Program-made: the position numbers and the translations under genes
NCBI RefSeq assembly: GCF_037392515.1
Contig: NC_090285.1
Location: 3,351,501 to 3,415,500, forward strand
Reading direction: 5' to 3'
Length of the DNA: 64,000 bases
Source: Haliotis asinina
Taxonomy: Eukaryota > Mollusca > Gastropoda > Lepetellida > Haliotidae
The notes under the pieces: model-generated
Database searches by the model: none
Told to the model about the DNA's origin: nothing
The model's input: only the letters and a program-made list of their open reading frames with translations
Shown here: positions 23,055 through 36,800 of the stretch, one piece after another
Layout: every line of letters begins with the position of its first letter
Numbering within the stretch: position 1 is the stretch's first letter

Positions 23055-23356
23055 CAAAAACCCACAAGAATAACATGACAATGCCAAAAACCCACAAGAA
23101 TAACATGACAATGCCAAAAACCCACAAGAATAACATGACAATGCCAAAAACCCACAAGAATAACATGACAATGCCAAAAACCCACAAGAATAACATGACA
23201 ATGCCAAAAACCCACAAGAATAACATGACAATGCCAAAAACCCACAAGAATAACATGACAATGCCAAAAACCCACAAGAATAACATGACAATGCCAAAAA
23301 CCCACAAGAATAACATGACAATGCCAAAAACCCACAAGAATAACATGACAATGCCA
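23055..23356. repeat. 30-bp minisatellite, 10 essentially identical copies
   Basis: The unit (aacccacaagaataacatga plus caatgccaaa) repeats ten times with no visible differences. Because 30 is a multiple of 3, several frames stay open through it, giving spurious ORFs such as repeated MTMPKTHKNN on the plus strand. Such homogeneity points to recent expansion or ongoing length change. Confidence 0.97.
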
Positions 23357-24692
23357 ATGACAATGTCAGACATAAAGTATAGAGATATGTTCTGGTAATC
23401 CCCAGGGAATCAGAGAGCTGGGGCACCTGACACAACTGCAATATCAAAGCCCAGAACTCTATACAATAATATTTCTGGTTTTACTTCAAGTCTGTGTTGC
23501 AATTTAAGGGAACGTTAGATAAATGTTTCTGATTTTGATGGGTAGTTGTCACACTACTGTCCTACCAAGTATTTTCCTGCCACAGTGTCATATATGATAT
23601 CAACAATCAACAATGTTTTGGCATTTTGGTTTGAAATCAATCAAATCATGAGATTTTGTCAAGCAATGGTACCTAAGTAGAACGAAACTGCCATTATCAG
23701 TTAATTACTGCTGCATATGAAAGATACGTAACACTGTAGAAACAACATCAATGTTTTTTAAGTCACACATGCTGTTATTCCCTACAGGCATTAAATGTTA
23801 CAAAACAACTGCAACTTTTAGCATTCTGTTAAAACTTTGTCACATAAACCCATGTACATACTAAAGACGCAATGGCAGAAAACTGTTGTCTCCTAATTTC
23901 TAAACTGATATAAAATTCAAATAAACTCTGCTAAAGTGTAAACAACAAATATTATGCAAGTCTGAAGATGATTCCTTTGGCTGAAACCCTGCAGTGACAA
24001 CCTGATGTCTAGTTGAGTGTTGCCAGCCACTGTGAGCATCTCAGCAGTGAAGACTCAATAACTAACTGAGTATGTGCAAATTAGCCAGACATGCTGTCAC
24101 AGATACAGAAATTGCTGACTTCATGAAACACAAGTATCTAAGTTTTGTAATACATATAGTTATGTATAATTCAGCACTACATAAATGGCCCATGAATCTT
24201 GAGGTGACTGAAATTATGCTGTAAATAGACATCATGTGATGTATTCGTTGTGGCATTCTATGAGCAGTCAGACAGAGAACTTGCCATCACTCTGGCATGC
24301 GTGGACATCGGCTCAGATGGAGATGTTAGTGTTGTGGCAGATGGTGGTCATCGGAAGACCTGGATCACACTTAGCTAGAGTATTCAGCAACTGTTTCTAC
24401 ATGTATCTCAGTTAAAATGTAGTTCTATACTGTTAGTCCAGATATTGCACCAGTCTACACTTGATACTGGGAGATTCAGGACCTTCTCCTGAAGGTCATA
24501 CACAGACTTGTGCTGTAAACTGTCAGCCACAGTAGGTAGAGGTACACCTGGTACCTTTGCACAAGGAACATCTCCTGCTGTATCAAGACCAAGCTAGGTG
24601 CTTTGGAGGATGTTTAAATGTAACCTGAGGATGTTCCACTGTGACCATCTGACATTCAAGCGCGTGAACCCTTATCAACAACCCTAGTCTTG

Positions 24693-24830
24693 TCAGCGCT
24701 TGGTGTGCTTGACGTCTGCTTGCTTTTTCTCGAGTCTGCCCAGCTTCAGGAGATTCTGTTTCACCAGTTGGTCATTAGGGTCCAGCTTCAGCACTGCTTC
24801 ATAGTGATGGCGGGCGTTGGCAAACTGGCC
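24693..24830 (-). CDS. TMTC1: TMTC1 window exon 16: last coding exon
   Basis: 138 nt including TGA at 24693-24695, acceptor ttctag. It encodes [36 protein letters not shown] and KHTKR-stop, the C-terminal half TPR and charged tail of TMTC1 (compare GKYVSARAYYERALQLVPDS). The basic end KHTKR could serve in ER retrieval, which is inference. Confidence 0.94.
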   Translation of the reverse strand, partial: GQFANARHHYEAVLKLDPNDQLVKQNLLKLGRLEKKQADVKHTKR

Positions 24831-27800
24831 CTAGAACACACAGACAGGACACCAGAGTTAGTACAGATTCAGAAAACCTATTGGTTCTAGAAGTAATACA
24901 TCAGGCTGGAAAAAGTCTGTGTGTGCAATTAACCTGATCACAGGATAGTAATCACACCAACCACTATGCTACTTCACTGCTCCATACTGTACGACCTTGC
25001 AGACACAGAAGACTGTAGAACCTTACAGACACAGAAGATTGTATAACCTTACAGACACAGAAGACTGTAGAACCTTACAGACACAGAAGACTGTATAACC
25101 TTACAGACACAGAGGACTGTATAACCTTACAGACACAGATGGACATATACTGATACATGAATGAAAACACGAACTGCAGTTTGGGAAATGACTCTCAGCA
25201 AATGTACAAGGAAAGAAAGGATTTGGTTTGTGCTTCTGGGGCCTAACATTACAAGTTATCACATCATGTCTTGGGAAATATTATAAGTTATCACATCATC
25301 TCTTGGGAAATATGGGGTTTTGCCAGTCCTGAGGAGGAGGCAAAGGGAGTATGAGGGACTGATAAAACCCAGTATTTCCAGAGACAGGATGTAATAACAC
25401 ATTTATCAACCCGAATGTTTTTACTATATCAAAAGAAAACAATACGCAGCATATGTTAATAACTCTTGGCGATGCACTCTTTTCTCACTTTGCATGGTCA
25501 CTGAGCTGTGATAATATGACTTTTGTACTCATGGATCATGATGGGTGTACATGTTATTTTATCAGAGTCACGTGAACCGATCAAAATCCAACATTCCTAC
25601 ATGAGGCTGGATTAAAACTGTTGTCTGGATTTGAATCTGCATCCATCTTGCCTTACCTCAATGTAAACTTCACCTTGGTTTGTACATTTTATCCGTTTTC
25701 AAGGTGTTTCAGAGTAGGATGGCTATACCATATAACATTTCACAGTGGCTGAGTCCAGCTGTGGCTAGATGAGCACTCACCTTCAAGTGATATATAGCAC
25801 CGAGGTTAAGGTGGGCCTTGGACTTGGAGGCATCAAGCTGTAGGGTCTCCTGGTAGTACTGAAAACACAATTACTCTTCAGTGAAACTGCCACACATTCA
25901 GCTGACAGAAGTGACAAAATTGTGAAAACTTTCGATCAAAACAATATTCATTCTATTTTACTCTTATGTCGAAGAGGAGTGGTCATTTTGTTTACCTGTG
26001 CGGCTAGTTCCATCTCCTTCAGATCTTTGTACATGTTTCCAAGGTCAAAGCTCAACATGGCTCGATAGACTTTGTCCTTCTGCAGAAGAGCAGCTTGGGC
26101 CACTGCCTCACGTAGGTAATACACAGCCTGTAGAGAAGTAGAGACAGTTAAACACAAGAGATGAGCAGAATAGGCCACTGCCTGGAGAGGAAATAGAGAC
26201 AGTTAAACACAAGGGAAGAGCAGAATAGGCCACTGCCTGGAGAGGAAATGAGACAGTTAGACACAAGAGAAAAGCAGCTTGGGCCACCACCTCACATGGT
26301 CAATACACAGCTTTGAGAGCACTGATTTGCAGATTTGCAGATATGTAGATTGTATACTTAGGTGCATACCTCTTTGTATCGTTTTTTGAGCCCTGCAATG
26401 TTTGATGCTGCTCGCAGTGCTTCCAGGTGTGAAGGTTGATGGGATAGCACTCGCATTGCATATAGCTCCGCCTTGTTTAATTCATTCTGTCGTATCAGCA
26501 CATTAGCCTGAAGAAACAAGACACGCTGGATATCACAGACGAAGTCACAAACATTTATTGCTGTACCATGTGTCCTTATGTCTGTGTTTATCTCAAGTAT
26601 TTCAACAATACCACATTGAGTGAGTGAGTATGGCTTACTGGTGCTTTTAGCAATGTTCTAGCAATATCACAGTGGGGACACCAGAAATAGGCTTCACACA
26701 TTGTGTGTCCCATCATATAGAGTGTATGGTATCTGTGTATAGATAACATATACTCATATTGTGTACAATGGTATCTGTGTTTATCTCACATGTGCTTGCA
26801 TAGTGTCTGATATCTGTGTTTTTCTCACATGTGAGTGAGTGAGTGAGTGAGTGAGTGAGTGAGTGAGTGTAGTTTTACCCTGTACACAGCAATATTTCAG
26901 CTATATGGCGTTGGTCTGTAAAGAATCAAGTCTGGACCAGACAATCCAGTGATCAACAACATGAGCATTGATCTGCGCAACTGGGAACAAAGTCAGCGAG
27001 CCTGACCATCCGATCCCGTTAGTCGCCTCTTACGACATGCATAGTCGCCTTTTATGGCAAGCACGGGTGGCTGAAGGCCTACTCTACCCCGGGACCTTCA
27101 CAGATCTTATCTCACATGTGCTCACATAGTGTCTGATATCTGTGTTTATTTCACAATGTTTGATATCTGTGTTTATCATTAGGTGTATTCACATAGTGTA
27201 TGATGGTATCTGTGTTTATCATTAGGTGTACTCACATAGTGTATGATGGTATGTGTGTTTATCATTAGGTGTACTCACGTAGTGTATGAAGATATCTGTG
27301 TTTACCATTAGGTGTACTCACATAGTGTATGATGATATCTGTGTTTACCATTAGGTGTACTCACATAGTCTATGATGGTATCTGTGTTTACCATTAGGTG
27401 TACTCACATAGTCTATGATGATATCTGTACCATCAGGTGTACTCATGTACTGTATGATGGTATCTGTGTGTATCAGCAGGTGTACTCATGTACTGTATGA
27501 TGATATCTGTGTATCAGCAGGTGTACTCACATAGTGTATGATGGTATCTGTGTGTATCAGCAGGTGTACTCACATAGTGTATGATGGTATCTGTGTGTAT
27601 CAGCAGGTGTACTCACATAGTGTATGATGGTATCAGTGTGTATCAGCAGGTGTACTCACATAGTGTATGATGACATCTGTGTGTATCAGCAGGTGTACTC
27701 ACATAGTGTATGATGACATCTGTGTTGTTGGGGGACTGGGCCATCAGCTCCTCATACACATCCTGGGCTTTAGACGTCTGCCCAGAGCGGAAGTACAACA

Positions 27801-30800
27801 TCGCCAACTGGTCTAGGGTCTTCACATCTGGCTTGATGGTATTGGAGCTGGTTGAATATACGAATACAGTGCATTAACTCTTCTGTGATCAAATAACAAT
27901 CCTAATATACCACAAAAATTGGTATGACTCACTCATTCAATCAAACTGAAATTTCTATTCCCGCTGTATCAGCTGATTGTAGGGTAATAAGAAGTTGCAC
28001 GTGGACATACATGTACCAAAATTTGTCTAAACAAAACCATATGCTTTCATCATGATAACTGTTATCTTATTCTTGAATAACGTAAGTCACAATGTAATCA
28101 CACTTTAAGGAAGCTGAAAGGTTACACTGTTAGTTCATTTTGCTGAAGCCACAGGTTCTGTTCTCCAAATGGGAACAATGTGCAAAGCTTATTTTGGGTG
28201 TCAGCTGCCTGCATCATTCAGTAAGTACTGCTAAACATTGTCCAAAACCCAACTCACTCACTGACTTAAATGGCAGGAAAACAATGAACAAGGCTGATAT
28301 TACTCACTGTCTCAGTAGCTGCTCTGCTTCGTCCAGTCTGCCCAGTTGTCGAAGTCCGTCAGCTGCGTTAGACATCGCGATGGTGTCCAGGTGGTCTAGC
28401 TTGTAGGCTTGCTGGTAATATGTCACCGCATCCTTCAGCTGGCCTGTACAGCAACGTGATTGGTCAGGTAGAGGTACAAACCAAGCTACATACATCCATA
28501 TAATCAACACCTTCAGTATACACATCTATATTGATAATACAACGATCCAAACACAACAAGTTGTAAATATATCATCCTGGGCATTAATAAAGGAACACAT
28601 GGAAGTGCAAGTGCTCCTATATTCTTCTCCAGGTTTCTTGTCATGCTTTATACTGCTCTGTGGGTGAAAATCTGGAAATGTATAAGGAACACTTCTACTT
28701 TCCTTATTTTTCTTACCTTATTTCCGTGCATGTGCGTGCATGTGCGTGCATGTGCATGTGTGTTTATTTACATACATATGTACAGAAATATCATTAATGT
28801 TTACAGACCAGACTGATGTATATTATGCAATGTATCAAGGTGTAGTCATTAACAAAACATATGTAATAATCCCATACAACAACTTCCACCAGTGTACTGT
28901 ACACTACGGCTTTAGTGATTCAGTGACATTACCAAGTTGAGTAATGACTTGTCCAAAACTAATTATACAATCATCATACTTTATTATATATCTGTGGGTA
29001 CTAAATCCTCATGTGCCACAACATTTTGCTCTTCAGAATTATTGTTAATCATAAATGATAATCACTGATGATAATCATTTTTGATAATCATTATAGACCA
29101 TCATTAAATAAGCGTTTCCTCAAACAGATCACACATCTCTATATCATATTTACTAAAGAAAAAAAAACAATAAAAATAAACCGTAGTCACACAATAAGCA
29201 TTCTTGGCACTTTGATAAATTGACAAAGTTGAGCTCTTATGACACAAAACTAAAATTTCAATCTGTCTTTTGAGGTGATGAGGTAGAAACACACTTAATT
29301 CAAGGTTAGTTCAATAGTCTTCACTTGGTCTCAGCACTGACGTGTATACTTAAAAGGGTCACAAGAGAAAATGGGTTGACATTTAAATTTGGGACCGCAT
29401 ATATTAAGTACAAGTGGTATGAAGCCTACTTACAGATCAGTCTAGACACCGGGCAAGACATCAGGTTTCTCATTGAAACAGGGTGTTTAGTAAGGATAGC
29501 ATGGTACATACAGTTTAGTAAGGATAGCATGGTACATACAGTTTAGTAAGGATAGCATGGTACATACAGTTTAGTAAGGATAGTATGGTACATACAGTTT
29601 TGTAAGGACAGCATGGTACATACAGTTTAGTAAGGATAGTATGGTACATACAGTTTTGTAAGGACAGCATGGTACATACATTGTAGTAAGGATAGCAGGG
29701 TACATACAGTTCAGTAAGGATGGCATGGTACATACTGTTCAGTAAGGATAGCATGGTACATACAAAAGATCTACAAACTTGCCACATCTCAACAAGGACT
29801 GACCCAAGGCCTGACGCAGCCTCAAACACATGGCCTACCTTTCCTGAGTAGAAACACGCCGTAGTAGTTATAGGCCTTGGCGAAGGACGGTTTTTCCACA
29901 ATGGCTGTCTTGATGTAGTATTCTGCCTCTGTCCATCTCTGTTCATCCATCATCATTTTCCCCATCGCCAGCAGCGCGTCGATGTTGTGAGCGTCAATGT
30001 CCAGTGCCCTCTGCACCATCAGCACACCATCCACTCTGTCACCCCGATTGCTGGACAGACGTGACAACTGAGTTAACACCAACAGTAACAGTTTTTCCAG
30101 CTTCAAGAAAGGGTATAAGTGTAATGTGATGTGATCCAGGTGAAAGACTAATTAAAATCAACATTAAAAGTACCCTTTCACCTCCTAGTTTAGTTAGATA
30201 CGAGCTGGTGGAGTAGTCTAGTGGTTCAACAAATGGGTTCGATTCCCCACACATGTACATTGTGTGAAGCCCATTTTTGGTGTCCCCTGTCGTGATATCG
30301 CAGGAAAATTTGCTAAAAGCAGCAGAAACCACACTCGCTCACTCACTCAATCCTATTCCTCTGGCATTCTTGGAAAAAAATGACGATAGGTGTGTGAGAC
30401 TAAATGTTTGATCTTATCTACCATAATCAGTGTGTTTCAATGCTCTTCTATACTTCAGTTTACCGGTTTGATGAAACGAATGATTTACAGATCAACGCTA
30501 AGAATTGCAGCAATTTTGTGATCAGCAAAAACTACAAACTGAGGTCCAAAACACAAAAGTCACAGCTGGTGAGAAGGAATGTAGGTGAAGAGCTAATATA
30601 CATAGACTAAAGGCCTCTCCATATCGCTGTGTGTGCTGACATATTCAATCACTTTCTGATGGATGATAATGGAGAACACGAAGCCAAGTCATAAATATGA
30701 TCAGAAATACGCTTAAGTTCACACTCGATGTAATCTAAGACATAAGTTCAAAGTTGGAGAGTGAGCACCATTCATATTTCGAGAGATTCCTTGACAGTCT

Positions 30801-33800
30801 ACAGAGCTCCACCAAGAACAAAGAGCACCATCCATATCTGTCCTGATATGCTTGGTTATTTCACGCATGGAAAAGAACATGTCTGTACATCAAGCAGACG
30901 GACATTAATCTTGGTCGTACCCTTGTGATACATTAATCCCAACACACACTTCTCTATGCCCTGGCTTGTCATATTAAGCCTTGTGCAGGGGGATCCTGTC
31001 ATTTATTATATCACACATTTATTTAGACAGAACGAGTCCACTATGATAGATGTGACACGGCCACATTCATCTTTCTTCTTGCACACCGTAAGAGGCGACT
31101 AACGGGATCGGGTGGTCAGACTAGCTGACTTGGTTGACACATGTCATCGGTTCCCCATTGCGCAGATCGATGCTCATGTTGTTGATCACTGGATTGTCTG
31201 GTCCAGACTCGATTATTTACAGACCGTCGCCATATAGCTGGAATATTGCTAAGTGCGACGTAAAACTAAACTCACTCACTCACTCACTTCTTGCACACAT
31301 TTTTACAGAATACTAGTATTCATGTTTGTAGTCACTGAAGATGTGACATTTTGTCAGTCAGTCCTATAAATATATTAAGCACTGAAACAATTATTGCTTG
31401 CTATATTCAATACCCTTTGTTTTAACTGCCAGATAGTTATGACATGATTTTTCTAATTTAAATACAACACTGTGGTAGAAGCCATAATGTTTGTGACTAG
31501 GACACTGACAGAGTAAACTTCCACTGCACAAAACAGTAAAAACTGATGATGATGCCAAAAGTGAAAATAAAAAACACCTACAGATGAAACAAACCAACAG
31601 CAGAATTTCTGCTAAGAATCACTACCTCTTCACAGATGAAACCTTCTTGAAAAAGAATTTCATCAACACAGAAAACGTCACTGTATAAAGCAAATTCCAA
31701 CTTACACAAATAAATATCAACACACTTTCAAAAACTTTTTCACAAAATTACAATTACAACTTTTTCACAACAAATACAAGGTCTTGCATGTGACAGTTTA
31801 CCAAGGTAACTTATGGCCTGGGTTTCTGTGAAGCAGGATTCTTATTAATTTAGTCTGGCCATGTTCCTGCAAGTCGATGACCACCTACTACAGTACTGTC
31901 GGCAAAGTCTCATTACGGCAAGAATCACTGGCTTATCATTGATTTATCATTGGTTGTGTAATTTGTCATCCCTCCCCACAAAGGCCGCAGCCAGTAAGTA
32001 TCCACCATGGGCACCTAGATCAATATTGGCATAAAGGTCTCGTTGTGATACAGTATTCAAGGATAACAGAAGCATAGAGGCACCCAGTGAGCATAGTCAG
32101 GCAGCAACACTCGCATACAGTACCTCCAACTGGCATTAATACCAATAAATGCCAGAAACACTGTTATTGATACCAGGAAATGTCTGCTATATGATTATCA
32201 ACAATAACTGGTATTAATACCAATGCCAGCTAGCTGAAAAATTGTGTGAATGGGTATTAATTCCAATAAATACTTGTTAAAGCAACATCAGCAGTAATTG
32301 GTATTACCGTCAGTAAACACCAGCTGAACATTTGTAAGAACGTGTATGGTATGAATACCTACAAATACCAGATACCAGATCACCAGAAGGACTGGAATTA
32401 ATACTATCAAATACCATCTATATGAATTATAACATCCCTTTTCTTTACATTATGAGCAAGGGATGAAGTACTGTGAATATACTGACTGAAAATTGAAAAA
32501 TATTTGTTTTGTGTGTGACTATTTCTGTGACAATAGTCTATAATGTGGTCCCTTGTGTGGGTCATCTGGTCCCTGATGCACACAAATGTAGAACAGTATT
32601 TGGATGAATGAAATGCTTTGTTAAATTTTACAAAAAGTTTCCTGTATAATAGATGGAGCTTACTGAAAACATAAAAAACTTTTGGTTTCCCCATCATGAT
32701 ATTGCTTGAATATCCAGGGGAGGACCCATTTTATCTATTGAATAATCAATTCTTACATAAGCATAAAGTCAGAACCAACTACAGATTGCCATTTTTAGAT
32801 CCACCCTTTAATCCGAAACATGAAAACCCCAAACATATATTCATCAGTTATGGTGTGAAATCTGTGAGGTACAACAATGTCATAGACATCTAGATTGAGA
32901 TTGTTTCTTATAGATATGAGTTTCTGAGATCAAAGATGTCCAACTCACAACAATAGTTGGCCTAGGTTGATGTGAGCTCCCTTGTGATTGGGTAGAAGTT
33001 TGAGAGCCATCCTGTACAGAATCTCAGCCTCTGTCTGATTGGTCACCACTGTCCCCATGTTGTTGTACACGCTGGCATGGTGTGGGTAGAGCCTGGAGGA
33101 GATACCAGTCGAGTGAACACAAGTATGTATACACACATACACAGTTGACTAAACCTATTGATGTTTGCTGTTAAAATAAACAAACACTGAGAGATTACAC
33201 TTGGCCTCAGAGACTGGGTTTAATAGTGTACAGGTATAATAATATTTCAGACTTGTTGTGGGATATATGCCCAGACAATGGATGTATAGATTGTGTCTAT
33301 TGACCTCACGGGTACAGAGGAGGACCCTTGCTTTCTGTTGCTTGTCAGAGGTCCCCAACTCTCTAAAGAGACAACTTCACTGGATCATAGCAATAACATC
33401 TCATAACAACAAACACCTGTTTATGTGGGTCAGTTACAGCTGTGTTGTGATATAGCTTGAATGTTGATGAATGTCTAGTTAATAACAGTATATTTACACA
33501 CTGACAAAAATGCATTATATACCATTCAAAAAATGTAGGGATATTCAATTTTGTGAGCACAAGAAAAATAACATATATCCCAACAGATGAAAAATTTCCT
33601 AAAGAATGGAATAAATAGTCACATTTTCCAATAATTTCTCTTCATTATGTGTATTTTATCGATCTTGTAAATCCAATACTTTTCTTAAATGGTATACATT
33701 CTAATAGTTTTATAATATGTTTGCCAGGTAATAGTAACACGTAAACAACTGACTGGAGTGACTTCTGGTAGTGTAGAATAGCTTCCTGGGAGTTGCCGAT

Positions 33801-36800
33801 GTCTTTGAGGTAGTTGCCATAGTTGTAGTGCACCTTGGCATTGTTTGGCATTGTCCTCACCCCCGACCTGTGGAGAAGCATCAGACGTGTATATGACATA
33901 ATACCACTGATAACATACATTTCACTTCTAATTCCTAGAACAGTGTGATGCTGATAACATTCTCTCGCAAGATTATGGTTAGGAAACTAAGAAATTAAAT
34001 TAGGAGGAAGAAAAGATTTTGGCCTCCTGGGGGTTCCCCAGATACTTTGATTTTCATATTCACTTGATTAATTTTTTCCTACATTTGATGAAAAGTTCAG
34101 TACTTCACAGGCCCCTATTATCTACAGAACTTTCATTCCTTGTTAATATCTCGTCACTTTCTCTATGTGATGTCAGTTCATTATTGCCTCCTTGACAGGC
34201 ACAACAATTTAACACTGACTTTATACAAAGTGTCGGACAAACCTCCAAGAAGTCGTACTCAGAACGGACACATAAAACTCCCAATCATGAACTCCACCCA
34301 GGTCATAAACAGCCGCAAGTCAATAACATGCCTTGGTAAAACCTCAACTGACACAGTCTAACCAAACACTGGTTAACAGGACAGCTTCCCCAACAACTGA
34401 AACTATTCAGTATTTTTATCAAAACCTACATCTCATGTTTTCAAACTACTTTAGTACAACTATCTCTGATTAACAAGAAAATCATAACCACACATTGTCA
34501 GTTGAACCAACATTGCTCTTCTTACATCTATGTCTAATCGTAGTCTACGGTCACCAAGTTTTCATTCTGGTATTTCTTTAAAATGTTGTGAGTAAATAAA
34601 TAACAAAAATAAGACTTCCTCAAATATTTGAACACATTTAGAAAATGTGGAAATAATATTTTTAATACTGTAAGAATTGAAGATAAATATTTTGCAAAGA
34701 TGCAGCAGCCACTCAATGGAACTGCTGGAACACCTGTCTCTCTATGCCCCAAGTCAATGTGCATGAATGCCCTGCATCGCTGAGCACAAGGATGCAGTGT
34801 TCTACTGTAACTGGAAAAACAAGACATTTTGAACCTTATTCGCTCCTTCAACTCACAACTCATTGTGACCATGTTTAAAACTTTTAAGCAAATATGCAAT
34901 TCACTAAGTAAATTGGCAATCATTTATGTGAGTATTTGCTCCTACGAAGCTTGATAATGACAGAGTCGTGTGTCCCAGCCCGTGCTCAAATAGTTGCTGT
35001 ATTCATACAACCAGGTACGTACCACACTTCAGACATAGAATCATTCAAAAAATGGATTATTATTGACAAAATCTGACAAGACATACATAGACATGCTCGA
35101 ATTTCTTCCCAGTCTGTGCTAATCAAGGTATGCAACTTTTTGTCACATTTAGGAACAGTAATCCTATAAACGGAGGTGTTGTACACATAATCAGACCTGA
35201 GATTTTTGGGAGACGACGCCATCATTATTGACACAGGGCATTCACAATGCTAAGGCTCACCCCTCATAGCTCTGATAATATTTGAATGTTTACTTTCAAC
35301 CAACTTCTGTGAGATTGTCTGTGAGTGTTTGGGTGGGAGGAGAGCTGTTGAGATTTTAGACTGTTTCACAGTCCCTGAACCACATTATTTTCCCAACTGC
35401 CTAGCCGTCCCTGCCATGCTAAAGCCTTACATGAAGGAAGGTTAGATTTCCCCAGGTTCTGAATCTCTGATTTCCCTGGGGCTCCTTTTCAATATAAAAT
35501 GGGTTTGGTTGTTACTATATAGAACTTACATTTACTTATCAAGCAGTTTCTGTGAGATTGTCTGTGAATGTTTGTGTGGTAGTTGTGTAGAGAGACCCTG
35601 TGATAGCCAGTTAACTGTCAATGCATGGAGTCACAGCGGCCACACTACACGGCTCACTACAGCTGTAATCACCCATGCATGTGATATGATAATACCTACA
35701 GTCTGTGTGGTAGCGTGGAGGGCCCTTTAACCTCCTCTACATCAAGCAGACAGACACTATTCCTATAGTGGATCAATACTGGTTCAGAGGTTTCCTTTCC
35801 TCTACGAGTCAATACAGAAATAATGAAGTCCAGCCACAAGGGGCCAGAATGCAGATTTTTTGCCCAGTATATATCTGCTTAAGATAACCTGAACTGGCAA
35901 TGTCAAAGCATTATATGCAATGTGTGATTACTGGAATGATATATCAGTCTATCCTTTTCATTTACAAGTGGATATATATATAACGAAGAGACAAGATGAA
36001 AGAGAAATTGCAAATTATCTTCTCTTCTTATTCACTCAAAGTAAATCAAACCAGCCATAGCGAGTGAGTGAGTTTAGTTTTACGCCACACTCAGCAATAT
36101 TGCAGCCTAAAAACCAGCCACAAAAACACCACACCTATTTCAGTAAAATGCAAATTGTAAACCTTTTTTTGCTGCATATTGCAATAACCTAAAAATAGCC
36201 TTTCCAAATTATTTTGTTTTAAGTTTTAGACACGATCAAGTACAGAAATACATATGGCAAAATTGTGTAAAATACCATTTTTTCAGATTTTGTTATGGTC
36301 TAAAATGTGAGCAAATCTGCAATGCAAAACCTTTCATTTTGGCAATGTCTTCACAGACTAGGCTAGGGCTCACTTGCACAAAGTGACCTTAGCGCTGCAA
36401 TGACTGTAACTCCCATTCTCCGACATGGACTTCAGATAGTTGTAGCGCTATGATCACTTTATTAGTTGCATACCTATTAACACCAATGTACATGCAACAT
36501 ATCCTCATAACATCATTTCTTCATCCAATTCTCACTAATTTGAAAACACCTGATATTATGGCAAATTAAATTGGTCATATATTTATCACCAACACGTGAG
36601 ATGTTTCACGCTCATCAAAATCTGTGTGCTAACACTGTTAATTGAAATTACAAGATTTTCTGTTAATCATTCAAAACGTCCTACAATTACGGTTGTATAA
36701 AGTCACTTGTTTCACATATTCCTATACTATGTCCAGCATTGATTTCCTACGGAAACACTTGTACCATCCACCAAGTACCTGTTACCTGGAATACACCTCT

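Larger units (their letters stand above)
21910..24692 (-). other. Probable TMTC1 3' UTR
   Basis: No gene-like ORF, SINE or transposon is apparent between the stop codon and the candidate poly(A) signal. The sequence is AT-rich and holds one very regular 30-bp array (23055-23356). UTR status is inferred from position; no transcript evidence is available. Confidence 0.4.

Noticed and set aside
23010-23447. ORFs of 93-145 codons through the 30-bp array on both strands
   Set aside because: The unit length is a multiple of 3, so several frames stay open at once. The peptide is pure repeat with no signal or family, and the region lies in the probable 3' UTR.
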